The notes beneath the pieces are model-generated. The model was not told where the DNA came from. It saw only the letters and a program-made list of their open reading frames with translations, and did no database searches. Below, piece by piece: positions 39,501-49,052 of a DNA stretch of 64,000 nt. Source of the DNA: Scortum barcoo (Eukaryota; Chordata; Actinopteri; Centrarchiformes; Terapontidae); NCBI GenBank assembly GCA_023238725.1, contig CM041550.1:23577586-23641585 (forward strand). The letters run 5' to 3'. Each line of letters starts with the position of its first letter. Positions within the stretch are counted from its first letter, which is position 1. A program made the translations under genes and the position numbers.

Positions 39501-42328
39501 TCTCAGAGCTACTGGTGGATTTCTCAGCAGAAGTAGGCTCATTGCTGGGTCAGAGTTCACTTCACACAGCCAGCTGGTATATGGGCCATGCATGAGTTCT
39601 TTAACAGCAGCTGTGTTTACATCCAGATTAGACTGATACAGGAAAACAGGCCGCAGTCCTGCCACTGTGTCTTCTTCCCCTCTCTGGCTTTCATCTCACC
39701 CCTATGCTGCATGTTCCAGAACAACACCTTGGCTTTAAAAGGTTTATCCCCTTCAAGCACTTTGACTTTACTGAAATGATGACAGGAACTGTTTTATTGT
39801 CCATGTTCTGTGTCTCCTTTTGCTGCCATTGTTTGAAACACCTGCAGGAGGTGTGCACATAACTCAGAGATGCTACAGTTTATATGATTGTGCAGATGAA
39901 TAGACAGATCAGATAGCGCTGGAATTTTTGCGGTAATAGTTTTTTTCCTCATCACCAGATTGCTACAAACGTCAGGTCACTGAGTCGAATTCATACACAC
40001 AGATATGACACAGTACAACAGAACCCAGTCTCAGCCTCTGGTGTTTTATCATTTCTGATCTTGGGTCATATCCATCAGCTCCAGACTTAGCTTTACAACC
40101 ATAGCTTTTAAATTCACGTTCGTCATTCAGTGTTTTTTCACCAGCTTTCACTAGATTTGTTGTTTGTCAGTGCAAGATAGAGTGTAAGTGTATTTTAAGC
40201 TCATCATTCAATATTGAAGCTTAGAGGCACCCTCTGCAACTTTACAGTCGATGGAAAAATGGCTAACAGAAGTTGGTTACCATCTTAAAAGCGCATGCAA
40301 AATGAGAAGGAGAGCTTTTCAAATAGTTGTCAACAGCTTTTTCATTACTGTGTCCACTTTTCCTAGACACTGCATGCTTAATAAAAGTGCAATATTGCCC
40401 AATGAGCTACCTTGGCCCATTAGAGCTTCACATTTTTGTCAACAGCTTTCTTATTATTAGCATTAAAGACAATTCAGGCCAACTTTACATTCATATGGGC
40501 CTCCTCCCATTATACAACTGCCAGTTTTTAAATTATGTACTATGCTCACAATGCAATTCAGAGGTATATTTTCCTCATTAGCAAAGCTTCCCATTCTAAT
40601 TCCGTTATTTATTTACAGACAGTTAGCACTTAGACAGCTAATTATACTAGTGTAGGAACATGGTCATGGACACATGGATACATTTTGTATATTCAGTAAG
40701 GAGCTAAAGTTATGCATAAAGTGTAGATGTCTGGAGAAAACTATTAAACTAATTACACAGAAAAGCTACCTGCCCAGATGTAAATCTGATAAACGCTGAT
40801 ATTTTGGAAATAAGCAGATTGAGGTGGTAGCTTTGTGTTAAACCCATTACAGATAGAAATAAAGACAATATTAATATTCATCAAAAGGACTGTTGTAAAT
40901 TACATTAGAAAAAAAAATCTAAATGATTTTTAAAGATCGCTGTAATGTTTTTTGGCTTTACTATAGATGTTAGCTCTCTTTCCCCTTGGAAAACTTTAAA
41001 GCCATTGAGGGAAGAGTGATGAATGTCCTCTTAACCGCAGCGGATTTCAGAGCTGAGCAGAGGAAGCGCAATCAAACCAAGATGGCTCACAAAGCCACCG
41101 GGAGGTGAGAGTGCTGCCCTTAGTCTGAAAGAAGTGTCATTAAAAACACTCACTATGTTATGGTTAAGAACTTGAAAGCATAGCAGGCATGTTGTGTTTA
41201 TTATGCACTGCAAGGAAAGACAATTTGCGAGGGGTCACAGGCAAAGCACTGAGCCTCAGATCAGCTTCAAACAAGTGAGAACCAAAGAGGAGAAACATTT
41301 GAGGATGGCAGAAGTAATTAGCTTCCTTAGGCTACTAGGAGTTCAGGCGTTTTAAATTTCCAATTCACCCAGGCAATGAATGAGGAACACCATCACTTCC
41401 TTTCAAATAAAGTTCACCCCTTGTGCCACTGACGCTCATAAAAGTCCACGAATGTCCACGAAGAGAGCCCAAGTTGTTGTCACCAATGTATTAACTCCAG
41501 CAAATACTTATTACACCCAAAAGACCAATGCATGTGTTTCATATTGAGGGGTCCTCACCCTTTGAATGTGTGACCTCACATAATTATCCCACAACAAGGC
41601 AATAAACGACATCTGCAGTGATACAATATGATTTTTGTAAAGCGCAATGTAAAGGGATACTGTATCCACTGAGGGGCCATTCATACAAAAAAGTGTTGTC
41701 AGAGAGGATATGGAAAACATAAAAAAAAAAACACTACAATTCCCCACTTTGTCTGTTTCCCTCATTTGTCCCTTTTTTCTCCCTTTTATTTCATTGCAAA
41801 CTTTTGCTCCATGAGTCCTCCCTCCTTCTCATCCTTCCTTTCTTTCAACTTCCTTCAGCTCCATTCCCTCTCCACCAACCGCAAGCCTCTGCAGCCCCTC
41901 CCCCGACTCCCGCCGCCCAGTGTGTTACTTTTCCAGCTGTTGGTAATCATGCAGGTGCCTGATTGGCTGACAAGTCCAGCTGCTGGCTGATGGGAAGGCC
42001 TATGTTCGCGTCCAGCTGTGGGAAGGAAGATGGATTCTAGTCAAAAGGAAAAGGTGACAATCACACCCCCCTCCCACATACCCCTAACACACACACAGCC
42101 AAGGCTCTAGTTGGAGGGAAGGGATTAAAATGGCCAACTTACCCTCTCCCACCCTCCACCCTACCTCCTGTTAATCATCATCACTATCATCATCAATATT
42201 ATTTGGCTAAAATTCTTGTGGAACAGAGCAGGCTTGTCAAAGACTGGGTTAGGGGGTGGAGGGGGCTTAGCTCAGCTACCATTAAACTTGTGACTTCATG
42301 CTGTAAGCACAGCATCGCTTTGGTAGTA

Positions 42329-42363
<35 letters not shown>

Positions 42364-42902
42364 CATGCGTGTAGTGTGTAAATGTCCATTCCTTTGTCTG
42401 CATCTCTTGCACATGGGCATGTGTGCCTGACCATGTGTGTGAGATCTGAACAGAGCCAAAGGATCTTGGGCAGACCTTAAAAGGTCTGGCTGGTGTCCCA
42501 CTGTCAGCCCATAGGTGGGCTCTACAACTCTTCCAGCATCATTGCTTCATATCTCTCTACAGCCCCAGAACAAATAGCAAAGCTTGTGGGAGGGCCCCCT
42601 GTGGCTTTCTTACCCAGTAAATTCCATTACAGGGAACACACATTGTTCCTTAATATAGCTTCAACATAGTCTCATAAAAATTGCAGATTGCATGTTTTGG
42701 ACAAGAGTAATATACAGTCTATTCTCTGACCATGAATATATAAAGGACATGACAATAAAATAAACTGAAATGTGCTGTAACAGTGTGAATTGGACACACA
42801 AATGTTGCCTGTTTATCCAAAAGTTAAGTTAAAGCTCCACAACTGACTATTTTGATACAAGAATCAAATGTAATGTGAAGGGGTCATTTTTATATGAATC
42901 CA
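36546..42902. other. Non-coding DNA, no gene recognised
   Basis: No supported gene. A long poly-T tract lies near 37707-37731. A strong splice-acceptor-like tract at 38560-38602 precedes an open stretch (38603-38760), discussed as a finding. The 41860-42060 block is locally GC-rich without motifs. Confidence 0.5.
42335..42363. repeat. (GT)n microsatellite
   Basis: About 14 GT units, uninterrupted. Confidence 0.96.
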
Positions 42903-43600
42903 CAGGGAACTGTTCACACATGACTGCTTGGCTACCCGGAGCTCCAACACCATCAAGAAATTTGCTGATGACACAGCTGTCATCAGCCTGATCACCGGTG
43001 ACAATGAAAGGGCCTACAAAGAAGGTCAGAGCCCTGACATCTTGGTGCCAGGACAACAACCTTTAGCTCAGTGTCAGCAAAACTAAGAAGCTAATGGTGG
43101 ACTACAGGAAGAGACAAGGAGAAGAACAAACCTCCCTCTCCATCAGTGGGACTGTGGTGGAATGAATTAGTTGGGGTTCACATCAACAAGGACCTGACCT
43201 GGACTCACCACACCGACCTTCTCATAAAGTCAACCAGGGGACTCGGCATATACTATAAACGTCTTTCTCCACAGGCTGAAGAGGTTCAACATGGACTCAA
43301 GGATACTCTGCAGCTTCTACAGGTGCACCATAGACAGGATCCTGACTGGTATAGCAGGTGCCCCACCCTCAACCATAAGGCTCTAAGAGGGTGGTGAAAG
43401 CTGCTCAGCACAACACCAGGATGGAGCTGCCATCCATGGAAGGACCTCTACACCCGGCGGTGTAGGAAGAAGGCCAATAGGATCATTAAAGACCCAAGTC
43501 ACCTCAGCCATAAATTGTTCTGTCTGCTGCTGTTTGTCAGACAGTACCACAGCATCCGATCCCACAGCTTTATCCCTCAGGCCACAGAACAAAACATTAA
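42903..43600 (+). mobile_element. L2-like LINE, 5'-truncated reverse transcriptase
   Basis: The 3' part of a LINE ORF2 on the plus strand. It starts at LFTHDCLATRSSNTI and includes the reverse-transcriptase catalytic box FADDTAV (FADD codons 42961-42972). Further pieces are readable in shifting frames: NNLSSVSKTKK-like, VDYRKR, GVHINKDLTWTHHTD, FNMDSRILCSFYR and RRCRRKANRIIKDPSH. Frameshifts and stops make it inactive. 5' truncation is typical of LINE insertions, which copy from the 3' end. The wording fits the L2/Maui group common in fish. No clean 3' tail or target duplication was found. Confidence 0.88.
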
Positions 43601-44580
43601 CAATGTCGCCATTAAAACGAAAACCAAAAACCAAAATCTGAAAGACACCAAAATGCTTTGTTGAGCTGAGGGGAAGTGTTACCTTTGACAATCCACATAG
43701 TCATTTGATGTTTCAGTAAAAAAATCATTAGGGTCAGCCGCAATTGGGTAAATAAGAAAAACTTTTTCAGTACAACCCTTCTGTGAAAGAATTTAACTAT
43801 GTAGCATTGATCTAAATGTATAAACCTAAATTGTGCAACACTTACATGCCATTCCTGGTCTAGAGTTCCTGCTCCAACTTGTGTCCAATTAATATTTTCC
43901 GTGCCATACTTAATGCTTCTCTCAGTCTCCAAATATAACTGTCAGATTTAGACAGAACAGAACACACCTCACTCTCGTCTCCATGGAAAGGTTGTGCTTG
44001 TATGTAAAGTTTTAAACTATGGTCTCAGGGGTTTTTCTTATAAATTTGCGGTACTTTCAATGGAATGTTAAAAGACTAAGGTTAGGTCATGAATCCACTG
44101 TTAAATCTGCAATGCAGCTTTTCTTCTGTCCCAAGACTAACCAAAATGATTCAGTTATTCTGTCTGACAATTCTTACAACTGCATTAAATTAAACTGCAT
44201 TTTGACCACCTCACATATATTTGCCTCAACATGCTACATCAACTACCACGTTGAGCAGAAACAGAGCAACAAAGGCATCCTTTAGCTTTTAATCCATCAA
44301 ATATCAGTTGAATATTAATTTGTGATTCAGCTGAGGGTTGGGCTGTAGACTCCCAAGAAAGAAGGTCTAGGTCTGAAGTCCATTGCAGTGTCCCACTTGG
44401 TTTGTTACAGCTGGTGTGTGGGAGACTCTTGATGGACCACTGTGTGCTAGCTCACAGATTACACTGATGGTGGGTTTGACAATACTGTGGCAATATTCAG
44501 ATATTAAAACAAAAGGAAAGATTGACAGATTTTAGTGATAATATAATTGGGATATTTAATGTGGTTTTCAAAGAACTAGT
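43601..44580. other. Non-coding DNA between two retroelements
   Basis: No gene recognised. It may contain the LINE's untranslated 3' region at its left end. The frame at 44019-44285 has no motif. Confidence 0.5.
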
Positions 44581-44710
44581 AGCCAGAGAGGTTCCCAGTC
44601 TAGCAGCAGACAGGTGTGCATGTTTACCTGAGTGGTTCACTCAGAGTTTATTAAAAAGGTGGAAACTATGCGGATGTTGTGGACATTCCCTTTTTTCCAG
44701 CTACATAACA
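44581..44710 (+). repeat. 5' LTR of the Ty3/gypsy element
   Basis: The 130-bp left copy starts AGCCAGAGAGGTTCC and ends CTACATAACA. It aligns with 48924-49052 throughout. It contains an ATTAAA that may serve as polyadenylation signal. The ends do not show a clean TG...CA, so the true 5' edge may differ by a few bases. Confidence 0.88.
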
Positions 44711-44715
44711 TCTTT

Positions 44716-44733
44716 TGGCGATGGGGATCAAGT
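44716..44733 (+). promoter_or_regulatory. Candidate primer-binding site
   Basis: TGGCGATGGGGATCAAGT begins with the canonical TGG, complementary to a tRNA CCA end, five bases after the 5' LTR. This is the expected place for priming of minus-strand DNA. Which tRNA would pair with it was not determined. Confidence 0.55.
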
Positions 44734-44881
44734 TAAGAAGCAAGACAAGGATCACAGAAGTGCCAGTGAATGGACAGAGTTACGACAAACGGCTGCACTG
44801 CAGGTTTGGCGTGTTAGAGGCGGCAAGTTCAAAGGATTAGCAGAGTCTACGGGAGGAGGAGAGAGAGAGGATAAAAAGACT

Positions 44882-45488
44882 ATGCCAATGATCGGCACGC
44901 TGGCAGCATTTGATGCAAAAAATCAAACGTGGGAAGAATATTGTGAAATATTGGAACAGTTTTTTGCAGCTAATCAAATTGATGATGCAGACAGAGCCAT
45001 ATTAATAAGCGTAGTTGGAGCAGCAACATACAGCAACCTCCTCAGTCCAGAAAAGCCCAAGGATAAAACTTACCTGCAACTGGTGCTGCTTCCAAAAAAA
45101 TTACAAAAATCATCATCCAAAGCCCAGTGAAATTGTGCAAAGGTACAAGTCGCTACCACAAGCCCAACGAGTCAGTAATGGAATATGTGGCTGAGCTACA
45201 TCGGCTAGTGCAGGATTGCAACTACGGTGACACTTTGAAGCAGATGTTGAGAGAGTTAACATCTGATGAAGCCTTGTCAATCGCTGTGGCATCAGAGACT
45301 GCAAATAAAAATGCAAAATCCAGGAGCCACAACCAAGTGTTTTAATGTCAACAAAGGCCCACCAGATGACAAGGCACACAGGGGACAAACCACATGCATG
45401 TGTTACCGATGCAAGGGAACCAAGCACGCTGCAACAGACTGTGAAATGTCATGCATGTGGAAATATAGGGCACATTGCTAGAGCCTGC
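44882..45488 (+). pseudogene. gag of Ty3/gypsy element, frameshifted
   Basis: The likely start is the ATG at 44882 (reading MPMIGTLAAFDAKNQTWEEY). Capsid-like sequence continues to about 45090, where an A-rich tract shifts the frame; it resumes around 45127-45345 (ESVMEYVAELHRLVQDCNYG) with an internal deletion. Two CCHC zinc knuckles follow: C-X2-C-X4-H-X4-C at 45401-45442, and a second in the next frame at 45447-45488. Two knuckles are usual for nucleocapsid-type RNA packaging. In-frame codons before 44882 lie in the LTR and are not gag. The reading frame is broken at least three times and ends at the foreign insert. Confidence 0.85.
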
Positions 45489-45559
45489 CGCAACAAGAAT
45501 ACACCTGTAGCAGCATAGAAATGTTTTCTATGTTATGATGCTGCTGGGAGTATTGTCAG

Positions 45560-45588
45560 CCAATCAGTGAGGGGAGGCAGGGTATAAA
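45560..45588 (+). promoter_or_regulatory. CCAAT box plus TATA box
   Basis: CCAAT at 45560-45564 and TATAAA at 45583-45588 form a compact RNA polymerase II core promoter pointing right. Transcription would be expected to start near 45612-45620, just before the GC-rich part of the insert. It is the only well-formed CCAAT/TATA pair I noticed in the window. Confidence 0.6.
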
Positions 45589-45910
45589 AGTCTTGGTCCT
45601 CCACCTGCCTCTTCCTCTTGCGTTCCTGACTGACGTTACTTCCGGGTCAGAGGTGTTCTCCCCTCGGCAGGTATGGCCGCCCGCTGCTTCAGTTAATCGG
45701 TAATTTGGTCTCTTTCTGGTTCTTGAAGTATGTGGTTTGTGCTGCAGATCCGCTGTTTGGGTGCCCGCTGGCTCCTGTGTGTCGTTTGGCTCTGTTATTG
45801 TGCCGGTAATTCATGGCAGCTTGGGTTCCCCCCCCCTCCCTTTTTCGTGAGTTAACTTCTGCTGGGAGGTGACAGTAGCCGTCTCAACTAGACCATTGCC
45901 GTCTTGTCTC

Positions 45911-46054
45911 CAGCCACCAGTGTACACGGCTGGGTTGCCGCCTTCTTCCCGGACGCAAGTCTACCCGGCTGTGTTGCCGCTTGTCGCCAGACGCAAGTCC
46001 ACACGGTTGTGTCGTCCGCCTGTTTTTAGATGCAAGCCTACGCGGTTTGTTGTT
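45911..46054 (+). repeat. About 37-bp tandem repeat, four units
   Basis: Four diverged copies of a unit built around GACGCAAGTCTACCCGGCTG followed by a GTGTTGCCGCC-like end. Units start near 45911, 45948, 45984 and 46022. The translation of the array is Pro/Arg/Thr-rich, but there is no reason to think it is translated. Confidence 0.75.
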
Positions 46055-46654
46055 GAATACACCGTGATAAAGGACATTGTTTGGTGGCTGTTGGAATAAT
46101 TTTAATTTGGGGTCAACCTATTTTAATGGTGTACATGAAGGTCGGGTTTGTTATTTTGGTTTATTTGGAATTTGTTTTGGGTTGTTTTGTTTAGTTATTG
46201 TAATTTGATTTTATTTTGATTTCCTTTCTTTTGTTTGAGTTGTTTTATGCAGTTGAGTTATTTTGTTTGTTATGTGAACTGGTTTGATTTTGGGGATATT
46301 TTTGTGTTTCATAATTTGTTCAGGTAATATATTTTTGTTCTTTCTTTGGGCAGTGTTATTCACTAATTCCTTTATTTTTCCTTTCAGTCGCTGAGGGCCG
46401 GTGGTGGTGGTGCTGGTGACCTGGGCGACGGTGTCCCCCTTTCTCCCTTCGTGTGTGCAGTGTTTCCTTAGGGCGTGGTTCCTTTTCTCACTGAGTGTGC
46501 CGGTCATGTATTAAGGTGATCTCACGTTTTTTTTGGTGGGCATCCTTCTCCCTATTCGCGAGCCCTTGTCCCACTGGCTGGCCCCAGCGCTGTTTTATTC
46601 TTTCTTTTCTTTTTTTGTAGGATTTGTGTCTATTTCCTCTTTTTCTTTACTCTT

Positions 46655-46660
46655 AATAAA
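46655..46660 (+). terminator. AATAAA polyadenylation signal
   Basis: A canonical hexamer in a T-rich context, followed by the GT-rich TGTTTGTTTT sequence expected downstream of a cleavage site. It lies about 1.07 kb after the TATA box on the same strand, so the insert contains the start and end signals of one transcription unit. Confidence 0.55.
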
Positions 46661-46860
46661 ATGTTTGTTTTTTTTAAACCTTGGACACCGTCTCTGGCCT
46701 GAGTGGCATCGAACCTGTGTGCTTGATCCATTGTACGAGGACGAATAATTCCCTGGGTGAAATTCCCAGGGTGGCGTTGTTGGCAACTAATTGATAATTA
46801 TATTTAAACTAAATTAGGGCTCCACCCATCTTCCTCACCGCCGCCTGCCACACACTGAAC

Positions 46861-47931
46861 ATGAACAGCAAAAAGCATGCAGAGACAAAGAGAGAACGGA
46901 AGCAAGGTGCATATTATCGCTCACACAAAGTACAAGAGAAACAAGGTGAAAGCGATAGCATGGGACACATGAGTGAAGTGCATCTAATAAAAGTAGACCC
47001 ATACATGGTAGAAATTAAGCTGAATGAAAAAAGTGTCAACTTTGAGATAGACACTGGCTGCAGTCTCACTGTAATGAATGAGCAGACATTTCAAAGACTG
47101 TGGAAAGTCCACCGTAGTCCAAGATTGAGACCAATCCAAATCCACCTTGAGATTTACACAGGTGACCCTGTTGATGTGATTGGAGCGGTACTTGTCAAAG
47201 TGAGATACAAAGAACAAAAAAGAAAACTGCCCCTTATTGTGGTTAAAGGCAATGTTCCTAGCCTACTAGGGAGAGGCTGGCTGGAGGAAATACGCCTGAG
47301 ATGGAGGGAAATCAAGCTCAGACACAAAGTCCGAGTCCTGAAAAACATGAAGTCAGAGGACAACTTACTGCAGCAGGTGCAGAGCAAAAATAAAAATGTC
47401 TTCAAAGAGGAGCTCGGCACGCTGAAGGACATGAAAGCAACCATTCATGTGAAGGCGAATGCCACCCCACGTTTCTTCCGGCCCAGGTCTGTCCCGTACG
47501 TCATGCGTGTGAAAGTAGATGAAGAAATAGACAGATTATTGAAAGAAGCAATAATCTCACCTGTGAAAAATTCAGAATGGGCAGCGCCTGTAGTCCCAAT
47601 CCTGAAGCCTGTTGGAACAGTCAGGCTATGTGGAGACTATAAGCTCACTGTAAATACCATTTCCTCTCTTGAACAATACCCCATACCCCGAGTGGAAGAC
47701 CTATTTGCAGCACTCACAGGGGGAAAGCAGTTCTCCAAATTGGTCATGAGCCATGCATACCAGCAAATACTGATGGATGAGGAATCAAAGAAATACTTAA
47801 CAGTGAACACACACAGAGGGCTATTCACATACAACAACTTTTGGAGTGGCATCAGCTCGAGTTATATTTCAGAGGACTATGGAAGGGCTCCTGCGAGGCA
47901 TTCCATTCGTGGCAGTGTACTTGGATGATGT
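46861..47931 (+). pseudogene. Protease and reverse transcriptase of Ty3/gypsy element
   Basis: One 355-codon open frame, the longest in the window. The retropepsin aspartic protease motif FEIDTGCSLTV has its catalytic Asp at residue 64 (codon 47050-47052). After a linker, the reverse-transcriptase fingers and palm follow: AIISPVKNSEWAAPVVPILK at about residue 233, then RLCGDYKLTVN. The first palm motif reads FSKLVMSHAYQQI where this family has an Asp after KL, so a catalytic metal-binding residue is probably lost (GTC at 47743-47745). A frameshift near 47845 ends the useful frame. The initiating ATG is only the first in frame; gag-pol elements normally reach protease by fusion or frameshift. 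Confidence 0.9.
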
Positions 47932-47939
47932 CCTGGTGA
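47846..47939 (+). pseudogene. Reverse-transcriptase YLDD segment, shifted frame
   Basis: In the next reading frame the palm continues as FQRTMEGLLRGIPFVAVYLD with the YLDD catalytic box (TAC TTG GAT GAT, 47918-47929), followed by DVLV. After this the sequence jumps directly to the end of the integrase zinc-binding region. The thumb, connection and RNase H domains, normally about 300 residues or more, are therefore missing. Confidence 0.88.
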
Positions 47940-48879
47940 GTGAGCAGACCACCTGCCTCATCCATGCCTTCAGCTCCTCCAACAAACACCACAAGTCACC
48001 ACCATCAGCACCATTACATCCCTGGGAATCCCGAATATCCCTGGTCCAGAATTCATGTGGACTTTGGAGGCCCCTTTTTGGGAGAGATGTTTCTACCGAT
48101 AGTGGATACCCACTCAAAGTGGATGGACATTTACCCTGTGACGTCAGCTACATCACAGGTTACCATTGAAAAACTGCATCAGAGTTTCAGTGTTACCACA
48201 AATGTTAGTGTCAGACAATGGAACCTGTTTCACAAGTGCTGAATTTGAGACTTTCATGAAACAAAATGGCATCCGCCATGTGAAGTCAGCACCATTTCAC
48301 CCGTCTTCCAACAGGCTGGGAGAAAAGGTGGTCCAAACCTTCAAGGAGGGGATGAAAGGTGAAACCCTGCAAACAAGGTTGTCATGGTTCCTGTTCAGCT
48401 ATCGCATCACACCTCACGCAACAACAGGTCTGTCACCTGCAGAGTTGCAACTGAAACAGAAGTAGACTCATGACACAAACAGGAAACTGAGAACTTTTGC
48501 ACCAGGGGATAAAGTGTTCATTAGGAACTACTCTTATGGTCCTAAGTTTATCCCTGCTGTCGTCATGAGGTCATCGGGTCCAGTGTCATATACAGTGATC
48601 ACTGGAAGTGGTCAAGTTGTGAAGCGGCATGTGGATCAAGTACGAGCAAGGCTGGCAGACACTGCACCCAGTTCAGAGCCTGAAAACGACTTGGAGCTTG
48701 TGTGGGACACTGACAAAGAGACTGTTGATCCAGTGACAAGTGAGAAAGAAGAACCTCCTGCAAGTGAGCCAGTGGAGTGGGGTACTCCAGTCCTGCCAGA
48801 CTTGACTGTTGAACGAGCAGTGCAACGCTCGGAGCGGGACAGACGCCTCCCTGCTCACTTGAAAGACTTTGTTAAATAG
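47940..48879 (+). pseudogene. Integrase of Ty3/gypsy element, frameshifted
   Basis: Integrase inserts the element's DNA copy into chromosomes. Its N-terminal HHCC domain is nearly gone; a stub reading KHHKSPPSAPLHPWE remains. The DDE core is readable across two frames: HVDF (Asp codon 48060-48062), then SDNGT (Asp 48214-48216) and LGEKVV (Glu 48322-48324), giving the canonical 35-residue spacing between second Asp and Glu. A frameshift lies between the first and second Asp. A stop at 48463-48465 interrupts the chain, and the C-terminal domain resumes from about 48480 with a GPVSYTV motif (GPY/F-type module) and ends DFVK at 48879. No chromodomain is seen, as expected for the Mag branch. Confidence 0.9.
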
Positions 48880-48910
48880 AGTGAGAGACTTCAGCCAGAG
48901 TGCCCATTCT

Positions 48911-48923
48911 CAGCAGAAGAAGA
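48911..48923 (+). promoter_or_regulatory. Polypurine tract
   Basis: CAGAAGAAGAAG-type purine run immediately before the 3' LTR. This is the usual place for priming plus-strand DNA synthesis in LTR retrotransposons. Confidence 0.65.
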
Positions 48924-49052
48924 AGCCAGAGAGGTTCCAGTCTAGCAGTAAACAGGTGTGCATGTTTACTTAAGTGGTTCACCGAGAGTTTATTAAAAAG
49001 GTGGAAACTACGCGGATGGTGTGACATTCCCTTTTTTCCTAGGTACATAACA
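48924..49052 (+). repeat. 3' LTR of the Ty3/gypsy element
   Basis: The 129-bp right copy, direct repeat of 44581-44710, starts AGCCAGAGAGGTTCC and ends GTACATAACA. Differences from the left copy are spread evenly. Confidence 0.88.

Larger units (their letters stand above)
45505..46858 (+). mobile_element. Foreign insert with promoter and polyA, LTR-like
   Basis: About 1.35 kb lying between the last gag knuckle and the protease frame, absent from the normal gag-pol layout. From left to right it has a nested hairpin (45510-45544), CCAAT and TATA boxes 23 bp apart, a GC-rich part with a 37-bp tandem repeat, a strongly G/T-biased A/C-poor stretch (about 46080-46400), two T-rich splice-acceptor-like tracts and AATAAA at 46655. 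A short hairpin CCCTGGG...CCCAGGG lies near 46750. It could begin TGTAGCAGC and end CCACACA, giving the TG...CA form of an LTR. No domain-bearing frame was found. Best guess: a solo LTR or leader of an unrelated retroelement. Boundaries are within about 20 bp; no certain target duplication. Confidence 0.6.
44581..49052 (+). mobile_element. Ty3/gypsy LTR retrotransposon, defective
   Basis: A plus-strand element with direct LTRs of 130 and 129 bp, a candidate primer-binding site, gag with CCHC knuckles, protease, reverse transcriptase and integrase in the Ty3/gypsy order (RT before integrase). The short LTRs and the gag and integrase wording suggest the Mag/Jule branch known from fish. The two LTRs differ by about 9 substitutions and 3 indels by eye, so it is an old insertion. 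Pol lacks RNase H and most of the integrase zinc-binding region. About 1.35 kb of unrelated DNA interrupts it between gag and protease. No envelope gene is seen, and no 5-bp target duplication could be recognised. Confidence 0.92.

Noticed and set aside
44522..44881. In-frame ATG at 44522 as the gag start
   Set aside because: The codons run through upstream DNA, the 5' LTR and the primer-binding site; the gag-like sequence begins at the ATG at 44882.
45869..46099. 76-codon Pro/Arg/Thr-rich open frame
   Set aside because: It is the translation of the 37-bp tandem repeat.
46706..46720. TGGCATCGAACC in the insert as a primer-binding site
   Set aside because: The distance from TGG to the T-arm-like TCGAACC is too short to pair with a tRNA 3' end.
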